Of a DNA stretch of 64,000 bases, positions 1 to 11,500 are shown one piece after another (positions within the stretch are counted from its first letter, which is position 1; every line of letters starts with the position of its first letter). A program made the translations under genes and the position numbers. A model generated the notes under the pieces. That model saw nothing but the letters and a program-made list of their open reading frames with translations. It searched no databases and was not told the DNA's origin. Origin of the DNA: Symsagittifera roscoffensis (Eukaryota > Xenacoelomorpha > Acoela > Convolutidae); assembly GCF_963678635.1 (NCBI RefSeq), contig NC_087068.1, positions 3,224,001-3,288,000 of the forward strand, given 5' to 3'.

Positions 1-3000
1 TATTGATCTGTGTAATAGAATTCTTGTGATATATTTTCTCATTAATTAACAAATTAGTTTCAGCATAATTCTTGATTATTTGAAAAATTGCATCATAATA
101 ATTTTGATGAAATTCTAAGCAACTTTTGTTCACTTTTTGTCTTATCTTAACCCAAATTGAGAAAAACGCGTTGGAAAATTCAAAATTTGTTCGTTTTGTC
201 CGGATAATTTAAATCAGCACTTTAGTTTGCTGAAAACTTATGATGTCGGCAAAATAATTATTGTTTTCATGAGCAACCTTTTTGTACAGAAACTTGACAA
301 AAATCAACCTCAACAAAATTTCAGTTGCATGAAACATTTTTGCTATATCAAAATTTTTCCAGACCAAATCAAGGATTATTTATTAGAGAGAACATACAGA
401 GAGAAAACGTTTTGCTTTTTAAAACTATTTCTATTTGTAGTTTATAGGGTTCTTGTGAAAACTGATTTATATCAAAAATGAATTTCATCAACTTTTTTCA
501 AACTCAGTTTTAACTTTCCGCTAATTGTTCAAGATTTTCTTTGAATCACAATTCAACATTTTTTGTGGCATATAAATTCAACAATTTGATTTTTATAGCA
601 TCTGACTAAGAATGACACAAATAGCTAAATTTTGCCATGGTTTCCTTGATCTAATTGTAGTCAGAATATACAATTCGCTTATAGAGAAGTTGGAATTAAT
701 TTTTATTGAAATGTTCGAATAATTAATGAAAATATTTTGATTTTGTAAAACTTTTGTAAGATCATCATCAATCTTTTTTCATAGTCAATTTTTCAATATA
801 ACTACTTGCTGTAAATTTGAAAACTCATTGTTAGACCCACTTTTGTTTAACAGTGTTGGTGCGTTTTTCTTTCATCGTCAATTTTTTAGTTCGACTTGTC
901 GTAAATTTTTAAAAGTTGAATGCTAATGTCAACCCAATTTTGGGTAAACAGGTTCGGTGCGTACATCGAAAACAGTTTTTTAGAACATTTATCATCCTGA
1001 TCAAATTTCATGTATGATCTCATTAAAAAAGCTTAAGTGCTTTTAAGTTTCTTCTATAATTTTGCATTCGTCTTCTTTGAAACAGTCAAAACTGAGATAG
1101 CAATTTGGTCAAATATTATAAGGACAAGTTCAAGGCAAAATAAAGACCTGTCAAGACATGACTTCACTGATTTTTATCTAGACTTTTTACTTGGGTTAAA
1201 CCTCGAGAAACTAAAAGCACTATAAAAATATGACAGCAACAAACAGTTGTGTAGATAGTGCAAAAGATTGTTGATCGCATGTCAAAAAAACATTGATGCA
1301 GAAAACTACGGCAAAATTTTGTTTTTGCTTGACATCAAAACATACTTTTATTGTAGTGTTGTATGAAACAAAACACCTTTTTCTCGACTAATTTGATGAA
1401 TTAAAATGCATCCACTGTGTTAACGTATTACTAATCGAATGCCAAAGCTATTAAACGGCCATTGCAGCCTGCTTTAAACATTTCTTTGAAAAAATAGAAC
1501 TATTATATAAAACACTTTCAGCCGGCGAGTTAGGGGCAAGCTCAAAATCATGCAATTTTTGAGTATTATCTAGTACTGTAACCGCTCGCAACATTCTCGT
1601 AAAAGCAGTATCCAAACAAAAAAACATGCGCTAATTTTCTGTCTAGGTGCACAGTTGCTGTCTATTGTGAAACAAAATAGTACGAATTAGACAGATAAAA
1701 AAAACTCAATTTCTCACCATTTTCTTAACTTAGCATTTTTTCTAGAAATTTACACATAAGAAGAAAAGAGACATACATTCCTGTATTAGATAATCACCGT
1801 ATATTCTACATATTTATCACTTTGTTTTTAAGCATAATTTTCAACTGATTAAAATTGCGGTTTTTAAGCTTGTGCATCAAATAGTTCCTTTTTTCTGCGG
1901 CAAAAACGGTGCTTAATTTTCAATTAGGTAAAAATACGAATACGAATCAGTGGATACATGTTGTAAAACACATTGTAAAGGTAGGTATGGTGTTGACAAG
2001 AATATGTGAAAAAGCACTTTTCAATTTGTTTGTATTGTTTTCGACTGGGGTTTTTAAGGAGGATGCCATTTTAATCTAAGGATAGAGTTCAGCAAAAAGA
2101 ATCAGTCTAATAGACTTAAAATGTTCGGGTGCATTTGAAGTCAATATGGTTTTAAACTTAAGTCACGCACACAAAAGAATCCGTAATTTGAGTTCCATTC
2201 AGAAGATTTCCTGTCTCGAAAGTTTTCAATTGAAGTTTCCTTAGAAAAAAAAATGATCATCTGGAATTCAAAACGCTCGAGTTACAAGGAAAAAAATGCG
2301 TGTATCAAAGTAAAATGCAAGTGTCAAAAAAATACTATTTTTTTTACAGATTCGTGTTATAAATCAAATCAAATCTAAACAAAAAAGTGTCAACCCAAAT
2401 TGATGAAAACCAATTACACTTTGACATTTGAAAGATTATACTTTTTTTTTCTTTACACTTGAATACGTCGATGTCAAATTTGAAGTTGATCAATGGCATA
2501 AAAGCTTCCCAAAAAAGGCAGAAACTTTCTTATACTTTTCGAAATTGACTGTCAATTTTATTCTGAAAAAGATAATCATTTGCGATGCAATTAATCAAAA
2601 CTCATCTGAAAAAAAAAACAATCAGAACAAGAAAGAATTTTTCTTTAGTTTGTGACGTCATTTTCTGATCACCTTTTGTTTTCTCAAGTTGATTGTTTAT
2701 ATTGTCTATGCGGCCACCGGTTTCAAACTAAAGAATTATTGTATACTTTTTTTATATTGGACTTCTTCGCTAATTCAGAATTTCGAAATCAGTTTCCAAT
2801 TTTGGGTTTGTTTGAACTCTTTAAAAAAATTATGGAAATTTGGAGAAAATTACGTTGCTTCTAATTAATGATCTGAAAAATGGATGCACCACAGATCTTT
2901 AATCTAGTAAATCCATGTGTTTACAACAAATTTACTTGATATGACCAACTAAGTTTTTAGTGAGCAGGTGGCATTATTTTCAAGTGTCGACAAGTTTTTT

Positions 3001-3114
3001 TAGAAACACTGAAAAAAACTTGGAATTTTCTTATAGAATCATTGAAAGACAGCTCGAAAAATCTTAAAAATAGTAAAATTTAAAAAAAAAACGATGCTTT
3101 CTCATTAAAAAAAA
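1..3114. other. AT-rich non-coding stretch
   Basis: I see no supportable gene here. The open frames are short, low in complexity, rich in Phe/Lys/Asn and mostly lack an ATG start. Homopolymer A and T runs are frequent. No tRNA-like boxes or clear inverted repeats were found. Confidence 0.6.
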
Positions 3115-3122
3115 CCTGCGAA

Positions 3123-3332
3123 GGGTATCGAATTTTTACCAGACCGACCTTTTACCATTTAGTCTGGTTAAAAACAATGATTTCACGGTTTCTCAGCAAA
3201 ATTTTGTTTGTTCTAACCGCTTCCTTTTCGAATCTTCCACTAATTTAACTTTATCTTAATTGAATTACTGCATTGTGGTCTAGTAAAAAGTCGGTCTGGT
3301 AAAACGTCGGTCTGGTACAAGACCTAGCCCCG
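3123..3332. mobile_element. MITE-like element, about 210 bp, with inverted termini
   Basis: The two ends are imperfect inverted repeats of about 26 bp built around TACCAGACCGAC, which recurs inverted as GTCGGTCTGGTA. The right end carries two tandem copies of GTCGGTCTGGTAAAAC-like sequence. The element is bracketed by an 8-bp direct repeat CCTGCGAA (3115-3122 and 3333-3340), which looks like a target-site duplication. It has no coding capacity. An 8-bp duplication fits hAT or MULE mobilisation. The subterminal repeats resemble in style those of the MULE at 13.7-16.0 kb, but the sequences differ. Confidence 0.65.
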
Positions 3333-3340
3333 CCTGCGAA

Positions 3341-4403
3341 TTATATTGGTCTTCCTGAGCAGTTCAAAAAAAGAGTTTGTTTGTTGCCTCCGAATTTATT
3401 TGTTGCCGCTCAAAGTTTGACTGAAAACATTTCAGTAAAAAAATATCGCTGAACTTCATACAACGCTTTTCTAGTACATCAGAGCTGATGCATTATTGGC
3501 AAAATCATTGGGTCGCTTTAGTTCTATTAACAAACACATCACAATAATAATAAGTAATCATAATAAATTTTTTCCAGTATAGGTTCATATTGGTCAAAAA
3601 TAATTATATAAATGACCACTTGAAAGAACCCAGTCTGGGAGATCGTCATTAGACAAATTTTGCCTGTTTTCAGACGTCTCAATGAATTTGCAAAAAAAAA
3701 CAACAAAACTGAACACTTTTTCTGATGCGTTTATCTCCACAAAAAAACGCAGTGTCCTTAGAGAAGCGTTGTATAAAGTTTACGGAATTTCACTTTATAA
3801 ACTTTTCAATCTAAGTTTGAGGTTTAGAAATTTTTTTGAGATATCTCAGATTGAAAATAACACAAAAAAAACTGAATATATAACGATTAGTGTTCAAGCA
3901 GCAAAGCATGTTCTGAGTTAAGTTTTTAAAAAAGTATTAGTATTGTTTTTTCCAAGTTTGAGTAAATTTCTAGGGAAAGCACTAAGATAAAATAAGAAAA
4001 CTACCAATGACTTTGGTTGACTACATTTATACTTTAAATTATTAAATTTTTTTCTTTAAAGTTTGATACTTTTTGTGAAATTGTGATTTTTAGCATGATT
4101 GATTTTTTTAAGACCGGCTCTAATTTTTTTTTCCTAACGTACACTTTTGATACAGTGAAAATCAGCTTTGAGGTGGAGCAACTTTTTAGTCATCCAAAAG
4201 TAACCAGTTATGTCTTCAGATAGTCCCCATATTCCAGAGACAGGATATTTTGTCGAGCGAAGCTTTTTACTGCGCTCAATGCCGTTTTTGTGCTCAACGT
4301 TCACGTGGTACCACTACAACAGCCTGAATTGGCCACACGGCGGCAGACTTAAAGCTGAAGCTAAAGGTCAAGTGAGAGCTCGACCTCACGCACTATTATT
4401 GTC
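3341..4403. other. Non-coding stretch
   Basis: No gene is recognised. A 73-codon open frame at 4210-4431 has an ATG but overlaps the tRNA-like relic on the other strand and matches nothing I know. Confidence 0.5.
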
Positions 4404-4472
4404 ATGGCAGGGGAGTGAACACTCGATCTGAAGTTGTCAAAATGAGCTCTTTACCACTATACTAAGTGCCTT
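4404..4472 (-). repeat. tRNA-derived relic, possible SINE head
   Basis: Read on the minus strand, the stretch begins GGCACTTAGTATAGTGGTAA, which matches a D-arm/A-box of the Gly/Asp/Glu tRNA type. It ends with a degenerate T-arm containing GTGTTCACTC and a terminal TGCC that can pair with the initial GGCA. The anticodon arm is not credible and the B box is one base short. It is therefore a relic or a SINE head, not a working tRNA gene. Confidence 0.35.
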
Positions 4473-4799
4473 CTTGTCATATAATTTGCTACAATACCGA
4501 GCTTGTAGAAACGCACCTATTTAGAAAACCACTCCGTTGAAATGTTGATCCCCATTTTGCAAAAAAAAGCTGCATATAAATCCTTGACAAAACTAAAAGC
4601 TATTGTGTCAATAACTTTATCAAAAAAGAACCGTTAGGGAATTTTTTTTAAAGTTTCGGTTGATATTCGATTTCAATTCAGCACTGATGTTTTACACAAC
4701 TCTTATTAAAATCTGAAATTCAAGTTAAGTCAAGAAATATTAAGAAGTGTTTGAACAAAACGGTGGGAAACGTGGTGAACAACAATAATGAGGTGTTAC

Positions 4800-5005
4800 C
4801 TGCCACGTGACCACATCTATCTCTGGCATGTCTGGTGGCAGAATGAGGTTGCCTTGGTCGTCCTTGGCATACTGGGGTTGTTTCGATCCACCCTTCTTCT
4901 TCTTGCCCCCCTCCCCATTAGGCTCATCTCCCATTCTGCTCAACCGGATTCAGTTAAAAGGAGTTGTTCAAAAGTTGTTCACGACTGGTTGACGGGAAGC
5001 AGATC
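4800..5005 (-). CDS. First coding exon of an unrecognised gene
   Basis: I do not recognise this gene. On the minus strand a spliced exon runs from a strong acceptor (pyrimidine-rich CTGCTTTCAG, AG at 5007-5006) to a donor CAG/GTAACA (exon end 4800). The coding part starts at ATG 4934 and gives exactly 45 codons, ending in phase 0. The peptide starts MGDEPNGEGGKKKKGG, so it is charged and lysine-rich, and continues into an acidic, proline-containing stretch ending DMPEIDVVTWQ. Positions 4935-5005 would be 5' UTR. The acceptor just upstream of the start could mark a 5' UTR intron or spliced-leader trans-splicing. No further exon was found between 1 and 4790, so the rest of the gene lies far downstream or outside the window. 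The codon mix and balanced composition stand out from the AT-rich surroundings. Confidence 0.55.
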
Positions 5006-5009
5006 CTGA

Positions 5010-7338
5010 AAGCAGAAAGTAAGCTTAGCCTAAACCAAACAGTTTTGTGATTACATCAGAAAATCTAGTTGGAAAGGAAATTAAGCCGTTTCTGAATGAA
5101 GCCAAGAATTCAGCATAGAAAAAACTGCAATTTCAGTATGAACAAAGAAAACGATCACCAATGCAAGAAGTAAAATCAATGTACTCTCGCTTCTGCTAGA
5201 TTTTAATTTGCAGTTTAACAAAATTATGCAAAGAATTTTAAAAAATTGATAATGAAACGAATGATCGATTGCTGCGCAAATAGTGCAGACCAGAGAACAT
5301 AGGCTCACGGTTGCAGTTATCTCTTTTTTTCAAATTTGATTAAGAAAGGGAACGCTAATGTAGGCTTCATGATTCAAAACTCAATTACCCTATCAACTAA
5401 ACTCAGACTTTTTCCATCAACAGCCCAGATAACTTTTTCTGAATTTTTTATTACAGTTCGAATCATGACTGAAAAGACTTTAATATAACACATCACATGG
5501 GCGCAAAAAGCCTTTTTAATGCTGTGTAACGATATCAGAGGAGAAAAAAAAACAGGCCAAAAAAAAACATTTTTGGGCGTTTTTGGAAAGGTTTTGACCA
5601 AAAAACTGCACTTTTTGGGCATGTTCTTGCTGAAAATTGGTTTATATTGGCACTAAGAAAATATTTGAAGTAGGTCCAGCCAAATTGAATATTATAAAAT
5701 GTAGGAAATCATAACTGAGCAAGATTTTCCCGAGCTGAATTCAATTGAATCTCATTATTGACGGTAACGTGACCGCGCGTGAAGTACGTTGGCGTTTTTG
5801 GTAGTGAAAATGAGATTTTTGATGTCATTCACCTGGCAATTACCATTCTTTTTGACACATACACACGTGGATGAAATCATAAACAGGGAAAAATTTAGAC
5901 GCAACTCAAATTAGGGTTGGTATTCAAACTAGTCTTTTATTTACCCCCCCCCCCCCCTTTCCCGCTCCCCATCAATAATGCTATGAATTCCTTGAACCAA
6001 ATCTGCAGAGAACTCTAACGTCAATTCACTTAAGCAGCGCAATTGTAAGTGTTTTTCCTGGCATAAATTGGCATAATTTCACTTCCAAAAAAGTCCTTTG
6101 AGCTTTGAAGCAGATGCTTGAGGCTTTCTTTAGATAGACATGTCCAAGGCTTGATAGCAGAACTCCTCGGCCAAATTAAAAAAATCCACTTGCCCAGAGG
6201 TTAAATAAAACATGCATTTAGATAAAACTGACTTCATTTTGCAAATGAATTCTTATAAAAATCTCTTTTATAACAGAAAATGAAGGACGTTTCCCTTGAA
6301 ACTACTAGAAAAGTAGAAAGAAAGCTTGTTTACCTTGATCTGAAGAAAGTAATATTCAATAATACGATTATACTAACAAAAGATGTTAAAGAGTGGCTAT
6401 ATGATCCTTTATAAAAACGGGAAACTAGAATAAAATTTGGTCTTTGAAATGGGGATTCAATTTTGAACATAAAAAGTCTGGACTGGTTAAAGAAAAAAAG
6501 AAAAGTAGAGGTGAAATAGTGAAATGAAATGTAACTGCAGCCTCGGTTATTGAATTGAAAATAGCAGGTAAAAATTGGGCTTTCGCTTTGGAATGACTTT
6601 AACCGCGTAAAAAAAGAAAGAAGGAAAAAGAGTATATTGCCCAATTTTGAGGCAAAGATGGTCGATTTTGTGCACCATTCATTTTCAATGAGGGAGGAGG
6701 GTAGGCAGATGAGGGCTAAAATGGGAAGATTAATGCCCCCATTTCAAGTAAAATAAGGGAAAAGAGCCAATTGGACGAACTAGAAGTTGAACGAAAACAG
6801 GTTTTTCTGCTTTTTTTTCGCATTCCCAGTAGAATAACTTGAAAACAATGTCTTGACGACACAAATCCATCTTATCAAAAAACGAATTTCCCTTTGACAT
6901 GGCATATCTTAAAAATGAGTCTCTATTTAATGGGTTCTTTAGTGTGTTTTGAAGCAAACCTAGCCCGAAAAAAAACAGGGATGACAGGCGTTTCGGTCCG
7001 GCTTTTCAGAATATCAAGTAGAAGATAGTTCAATGAGCTTTTCATAATATTTAGTCAGAAAACCTCAAAGAATAATATTATGAAAAATCTGCTCTTTTTT
7101 CTATATTATCAATTTTCCACCATATTTGGCGTCGCAAATTAATTAAAACAGAACCAAGACTTGATAAGACGAACAAGGAAATAAATATATATTTTTCGTC
7201 TTAGATAGCGTTTGGCTAGTTGGGACTTTTGAAGTAGGTGGAAGTGGATTGGAAGTGACGGAGAGAGTAGGGACGCCTGGGGGCTGAGAGATCCGGCAAT
7301 CACTTCTGTCAACTGAGAGAGAAAAAAATAGAGCTAAC

Positions 7339-7340
<2 letters not shown>
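5010..7340. other. Non-coding stretch
   Basis: No gene is recognised. A poly-C run lies at 5945-5957. The many short open frames lack conserved features. Confidence 0.5.
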
Positions 7341-7382
<42 letters not shown>

Positions 7383-7413
7383 AGAGAGGAGAGAGAGCGA
7401 GAGAGAGCAAAGA
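7341..7413. repeat. (GA)n microsatellite
   Basis: A near-perfect GA dinucleotide run, degenerating after about 7380 into GAGA/AAGA variants. It produces the Ser-Leu-rich spurious open frames on the minus strand. Confidence 0.9.
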
Positions 7414-8164
7414 AGAGATAGATAGAAAATGAAGCACTCCTGAGATATGGGGTTGGGTTTGGATGGGAACGGACCGGAACGGAACGTAAGGGAAGCCGAA
7501 AAACGAGAAAATCGACAAGCGACATGTGCAGAAAAAATAAACATATTTGAGCGAGCGTGTCTTCAACCGCAGATAACTGCGACATATGTGAGTGCAACGG
7601 CGGACTCAGACATTGACTTTGATATCAATCTGAAAACTTTGCGACTCGAAAGCCATAATACAAACAGCACTCTAGCTTGGAAAAGAACCAATTAGTTTGA
7701 GTTTTTAATCATTCGTGCAAAAATTAGCAACAATTTAATTTCAACCGTCATGAGAACAAACATTTTTTAAACATTTTTGTGGTTTTTCTGTTAGCACTAA
7801 AATTACCAAGCAAAACTCGGTTCAATTAGGTTGTAGTCAAAAAACTTATTATTGTAGTAAAAAAATTACAATAAGATCAGAATAGTTCGCCTAATTAAAA
7901 AAAAACAAAATTCAAAAAAAGTTCTGGAAGGATGCTTTATTTGCGGAAACCACGTTCATACACACAATCGACTTTGCTCAATGAAAAATCAAAATCAATT
8001 ATTGAGCCACCGCTGAGTCGACAGTACTAAAGTGAATGACAGTAGAGCTGAAAACAATATTGTGGTCATGAAAAACTTTAAAACTATTAAGTTCTATTCT
8101 AAAATTTTTAGCATTTTGTCTGATCCAATGGAGAGCATAAATATTGTTTCTTTTTAAATGACCC
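7414..8164. other. Non-coding stretch
   Basis: A weak 82-codon open frame (7447-7695, plus) begins at ATG but has no recognisable domain. Nothing else was seen. Confidence 0.45.
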
Positions 8165-8585
8165 GAAATTAGGGCACTACGCCCATAAAAGATCAGCCGA
8201 AATCATTCGGGCGGAATAAATTTTTGAACAGAAAAAAATGTACACGCAGTCAAAGCCAGTGAAATTACAAACTACAGAACAAATCATAAAATTAGAAAAA
8301 AAAAATCAGATGTGGCAACTCAACCGACAAAATCCTAGCAGGCAAACAAATGCCAATTTTTTCTAAGACGAAAAACTTTCCCGAATGAAAAAAAAGACGT
8401 CTTAGTCAGATTCGAACCCAGGACCTTTGTCGTCCCAGGCGTGTTCGTTATCTGCGGAACAAATGTACAGCAGACAAAATATTGAAACCAGTATGAACTA
8501 AAATGCCAAAAAATGTTGTTAAGCAAGTATTTATCTCAAAAAGGGGTCTATTTTCCAATTTGATAAGGCTTGCTAATCGGAAGCT
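8165..8585 (-). repeat. tRNA-derived SINE copy (family member 1)
   Basis: On the minus strand the order is a leader containing the palindromic tag (plus 8551-8584), a tRNA-like head with the B box GGTTCGAATC (plus 8408-8417, as GATTCGAACC), then an A-rich body to about 8165. The same order recurs at 33.0-33.35 kb and 45.4-45.7 kb. The A box region is degenerate. Boundaries are approximate. Confidence 0.5.
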
Positions 8586-8589
8586 TAAA

Positions 8590-11500
8590 AAACGCTTTCA
8601 AATCAAAAACACGATAGGATAAAAACAGGGCGTTCAATTTGGACTCGCTAGACAAACCAGTATGTAGGACCTGCGGTGAGTTTTAGTTACATATGCATAA
8701 TCAATGAACTGTTAAAATTCAGTGCAACCAAGTGTCAATGGATTTTGCAGGTTCCTCATTTTTCGCGGCACATCATTTTGGTATGATCCAGATATAAAAG
8801 CACATTCAAATAACAGAGTTCTGGTTTCTCTAACTCTAATAAAGAGGGGTCTGATGCGCTAAGCGAAGAACTACAATAAACTATATGGATTTGCATAAAT
8901 TCGAAATTGATTACCATATTTTGAATAATTAAGACTTGAAGTAAAACCGATTAGTTTCTGGCTTGCGTAAGTAGTATTAAAATTATTTACAATCGGCAAG
9001 AAAAGTTAGTTACTTGTTGACATTTGTAAATTGCATAATTATTCAGAAAAAGTTTTCAACATTCTTATATACTTAATGTTAACATAAACAATTGACCAAG
9101 TTGTTTCACTTTGATTGACTAATACTAGCCAATCGAATTGACCAATATTAGTTTCAAAACTTGATGTAGAAATAATGATTTTTGGCCGCTTCAATCAGAA
9201 TGAATGAAGTATTGCTGAAAAATTATAGGTTCAAAACAGTTTTTCTGCATGTTTTAAACATGGATTTTTTGGCATTTTTAATTTTGAAATTGAAATGCAT
9301 GAAAATTGTAATTTTATTGTTGTTAGAAAACCGCAATTGGACTATTAAATCAAACTGAAGCTCACAAAAAGTTCAGTCTAGCTCATTCTTCCAAAAGTAT
9401 AAAATCTCAGTTTTTTGTGGTGAATCAGTTATCAAAAAAAAATTTAAAACTGAAAATAAAATTTTAAAAACTTCGTACAAAAAAACAGTTCACAGCTTTT
9501 CAATTAAACTATTTATTTATAACTTTATTTTCTAGACTTCTGTGCTAAAGAATTTTGTCTGCTAGTTGATTGCTTTAATTCTCAATTGCTCAATTTTCTA
9601 TCTCAGAGGTGTAAATTTTATGTAGAATTATTTTTTCTGTTAGTTTTGTATTTCTAAGTAATATGGTTATCAAGTTCGAGCAAGCTCTTATGTTTTGAAT
9701 TTTTCAAAATTTTATGCTGGTCGAGCTTTTTGCTTGGCAAGTGGTAAACAAATTATTCGCTGTTAGAAAAACGTACAACTGCCGGTCTTTGAAGTTCGTA
9801 ATCTGTAATAGAGTTTCAATTTTGAACAAATAAGGGAAAAACAATTATTTTTTCGTAAATTGGTGTTGTTTTAAGCGTTGTTCGATGAAATTGAGTATAG
9901 AAACAAGAGGGAATTTTTTTCTGACAAATTAAACGAACTTACTGATTAGCAAGTTGCCTCAAAACAAATGCTCCTTATGCACTATGCGATTTTTTTTGAG
10001 TCACAAAATCTAAAAAATGCAACAATTTTGAGGCTTTTGCAGAAGACGGTTGTGCAATAAATGCGCTTCAAAGTCTTTGCAAAAAATAGTTGTCGTAAAT
10101 AAAAAAAAGCGATTTTAGATGAAAATCGAAAGACATTAAAGAAATATTCAATATTTTTTGCATGCCCTCAAATAGAAATGCATAGTAACAAAAAGTCTCA
10201 AGAGGTCAAAACACGTAAAAATCCATTTCCATTTTTTCCACGATTATTGACCTCAATTTCAAATGAAAGAACCATTGTTTTCGATAATAAAAACTTTGAG
10301 GGCTGTTTTCATAATAGACGGGCCAAATGCCCAAAACTTGTCAACCAATCAACCTTTATTAAGCCCAAATTTGATTAATTTTCCTGCCTATTTCGCTACA
10401 ATTTGGATTACTGATGTGAGATTGGCGCTTATAATTTTCAGACATTCGTTCCAAGCCCCACAAAATTCTAATAGCAGCATAATTTAGCAGAATTAATAGA
10501 ATATGGCTTAAAGGGCAAAAGTTTGAACTAGCACGAGAGATAAGAATTTGATATTAAGAGTACAACTTCAGGACTTTTCAAAAGAACAAAAAAATTTTAC
10601 TATGAGCTTTTCTCAAATATTTGAGACTGAATTTTCCCAACTGAAAATGGAAAAAAAAACGTAGTCCTTGTTGACCAAAACCAATCAAACTATTCATTTA
10701 TTTTCAGATTTCGAACTTCTAAAATTCTCCAAAGTCCTTTTAAAGTACCGCGTCGAAATGAAAATTTGCCTCAATTTTACACACAATAGGCACGTGTACT
10801 TAAAACTTCAACAATGAAAAAAGATTTCAATTCGGAAAAAATCGGACGAAAAAAGATCAAATTGTGAGAATAATTAAAAAAAAAAAAGATGCAAAGATAC
10901 GTCAGATTACAATCATTGTTATATATACTTTTTGTAAGATAATCATTGCACTGATTGAACGGTTGCCATGATAATCAAAGTCTTTTTTTTTAAATGAAAA
11001 CATAAAAAAAATTCGACTGTAATTGAATATAATCCAAATGAATGGATACTCTCTGGCGCTTTTGAAAGGATATTTTGCTTGCTTCCATCAATTCTCTTTG
11101 CAGTAATTGAACATTAAAAAACTTTTGTTTGCATCCAACCCTTACCTTTCAAATCTGCAAACCTAATTTCATATTGTAACTTGACCAGAACTAAAAACAC
11201 CGAGTTTACCAAAAAATACGAAACAAAATCCTACCTGATGCGTGAAGTAGTTTCTATGCTGGCTCAGATATCGTCTTTGTAGCAGGTCAATAAATATTCC
11301 CTAATGTCACAACCAGGCAGAAAAAGTGATTTGGTATATTTTTCAGTTCTTTGAGAGGACAAAAACACCACAAGTGAATGAAATACCCGCGAATTGTCCA
11401 GCTATGGTAGTTTATTCCAATAGACACACACAAAGGTATTATGGCATATATTAGCCTGCCTCTACAAGGGTTTATTAATAAGATATGCGGGCAAATAAAT

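Noticed and set aside
7143-7597. Overlapping Ser/Leu-rich minus-strand ORFs
   Set aside because: Products of the GA microsatellite read in several frames.
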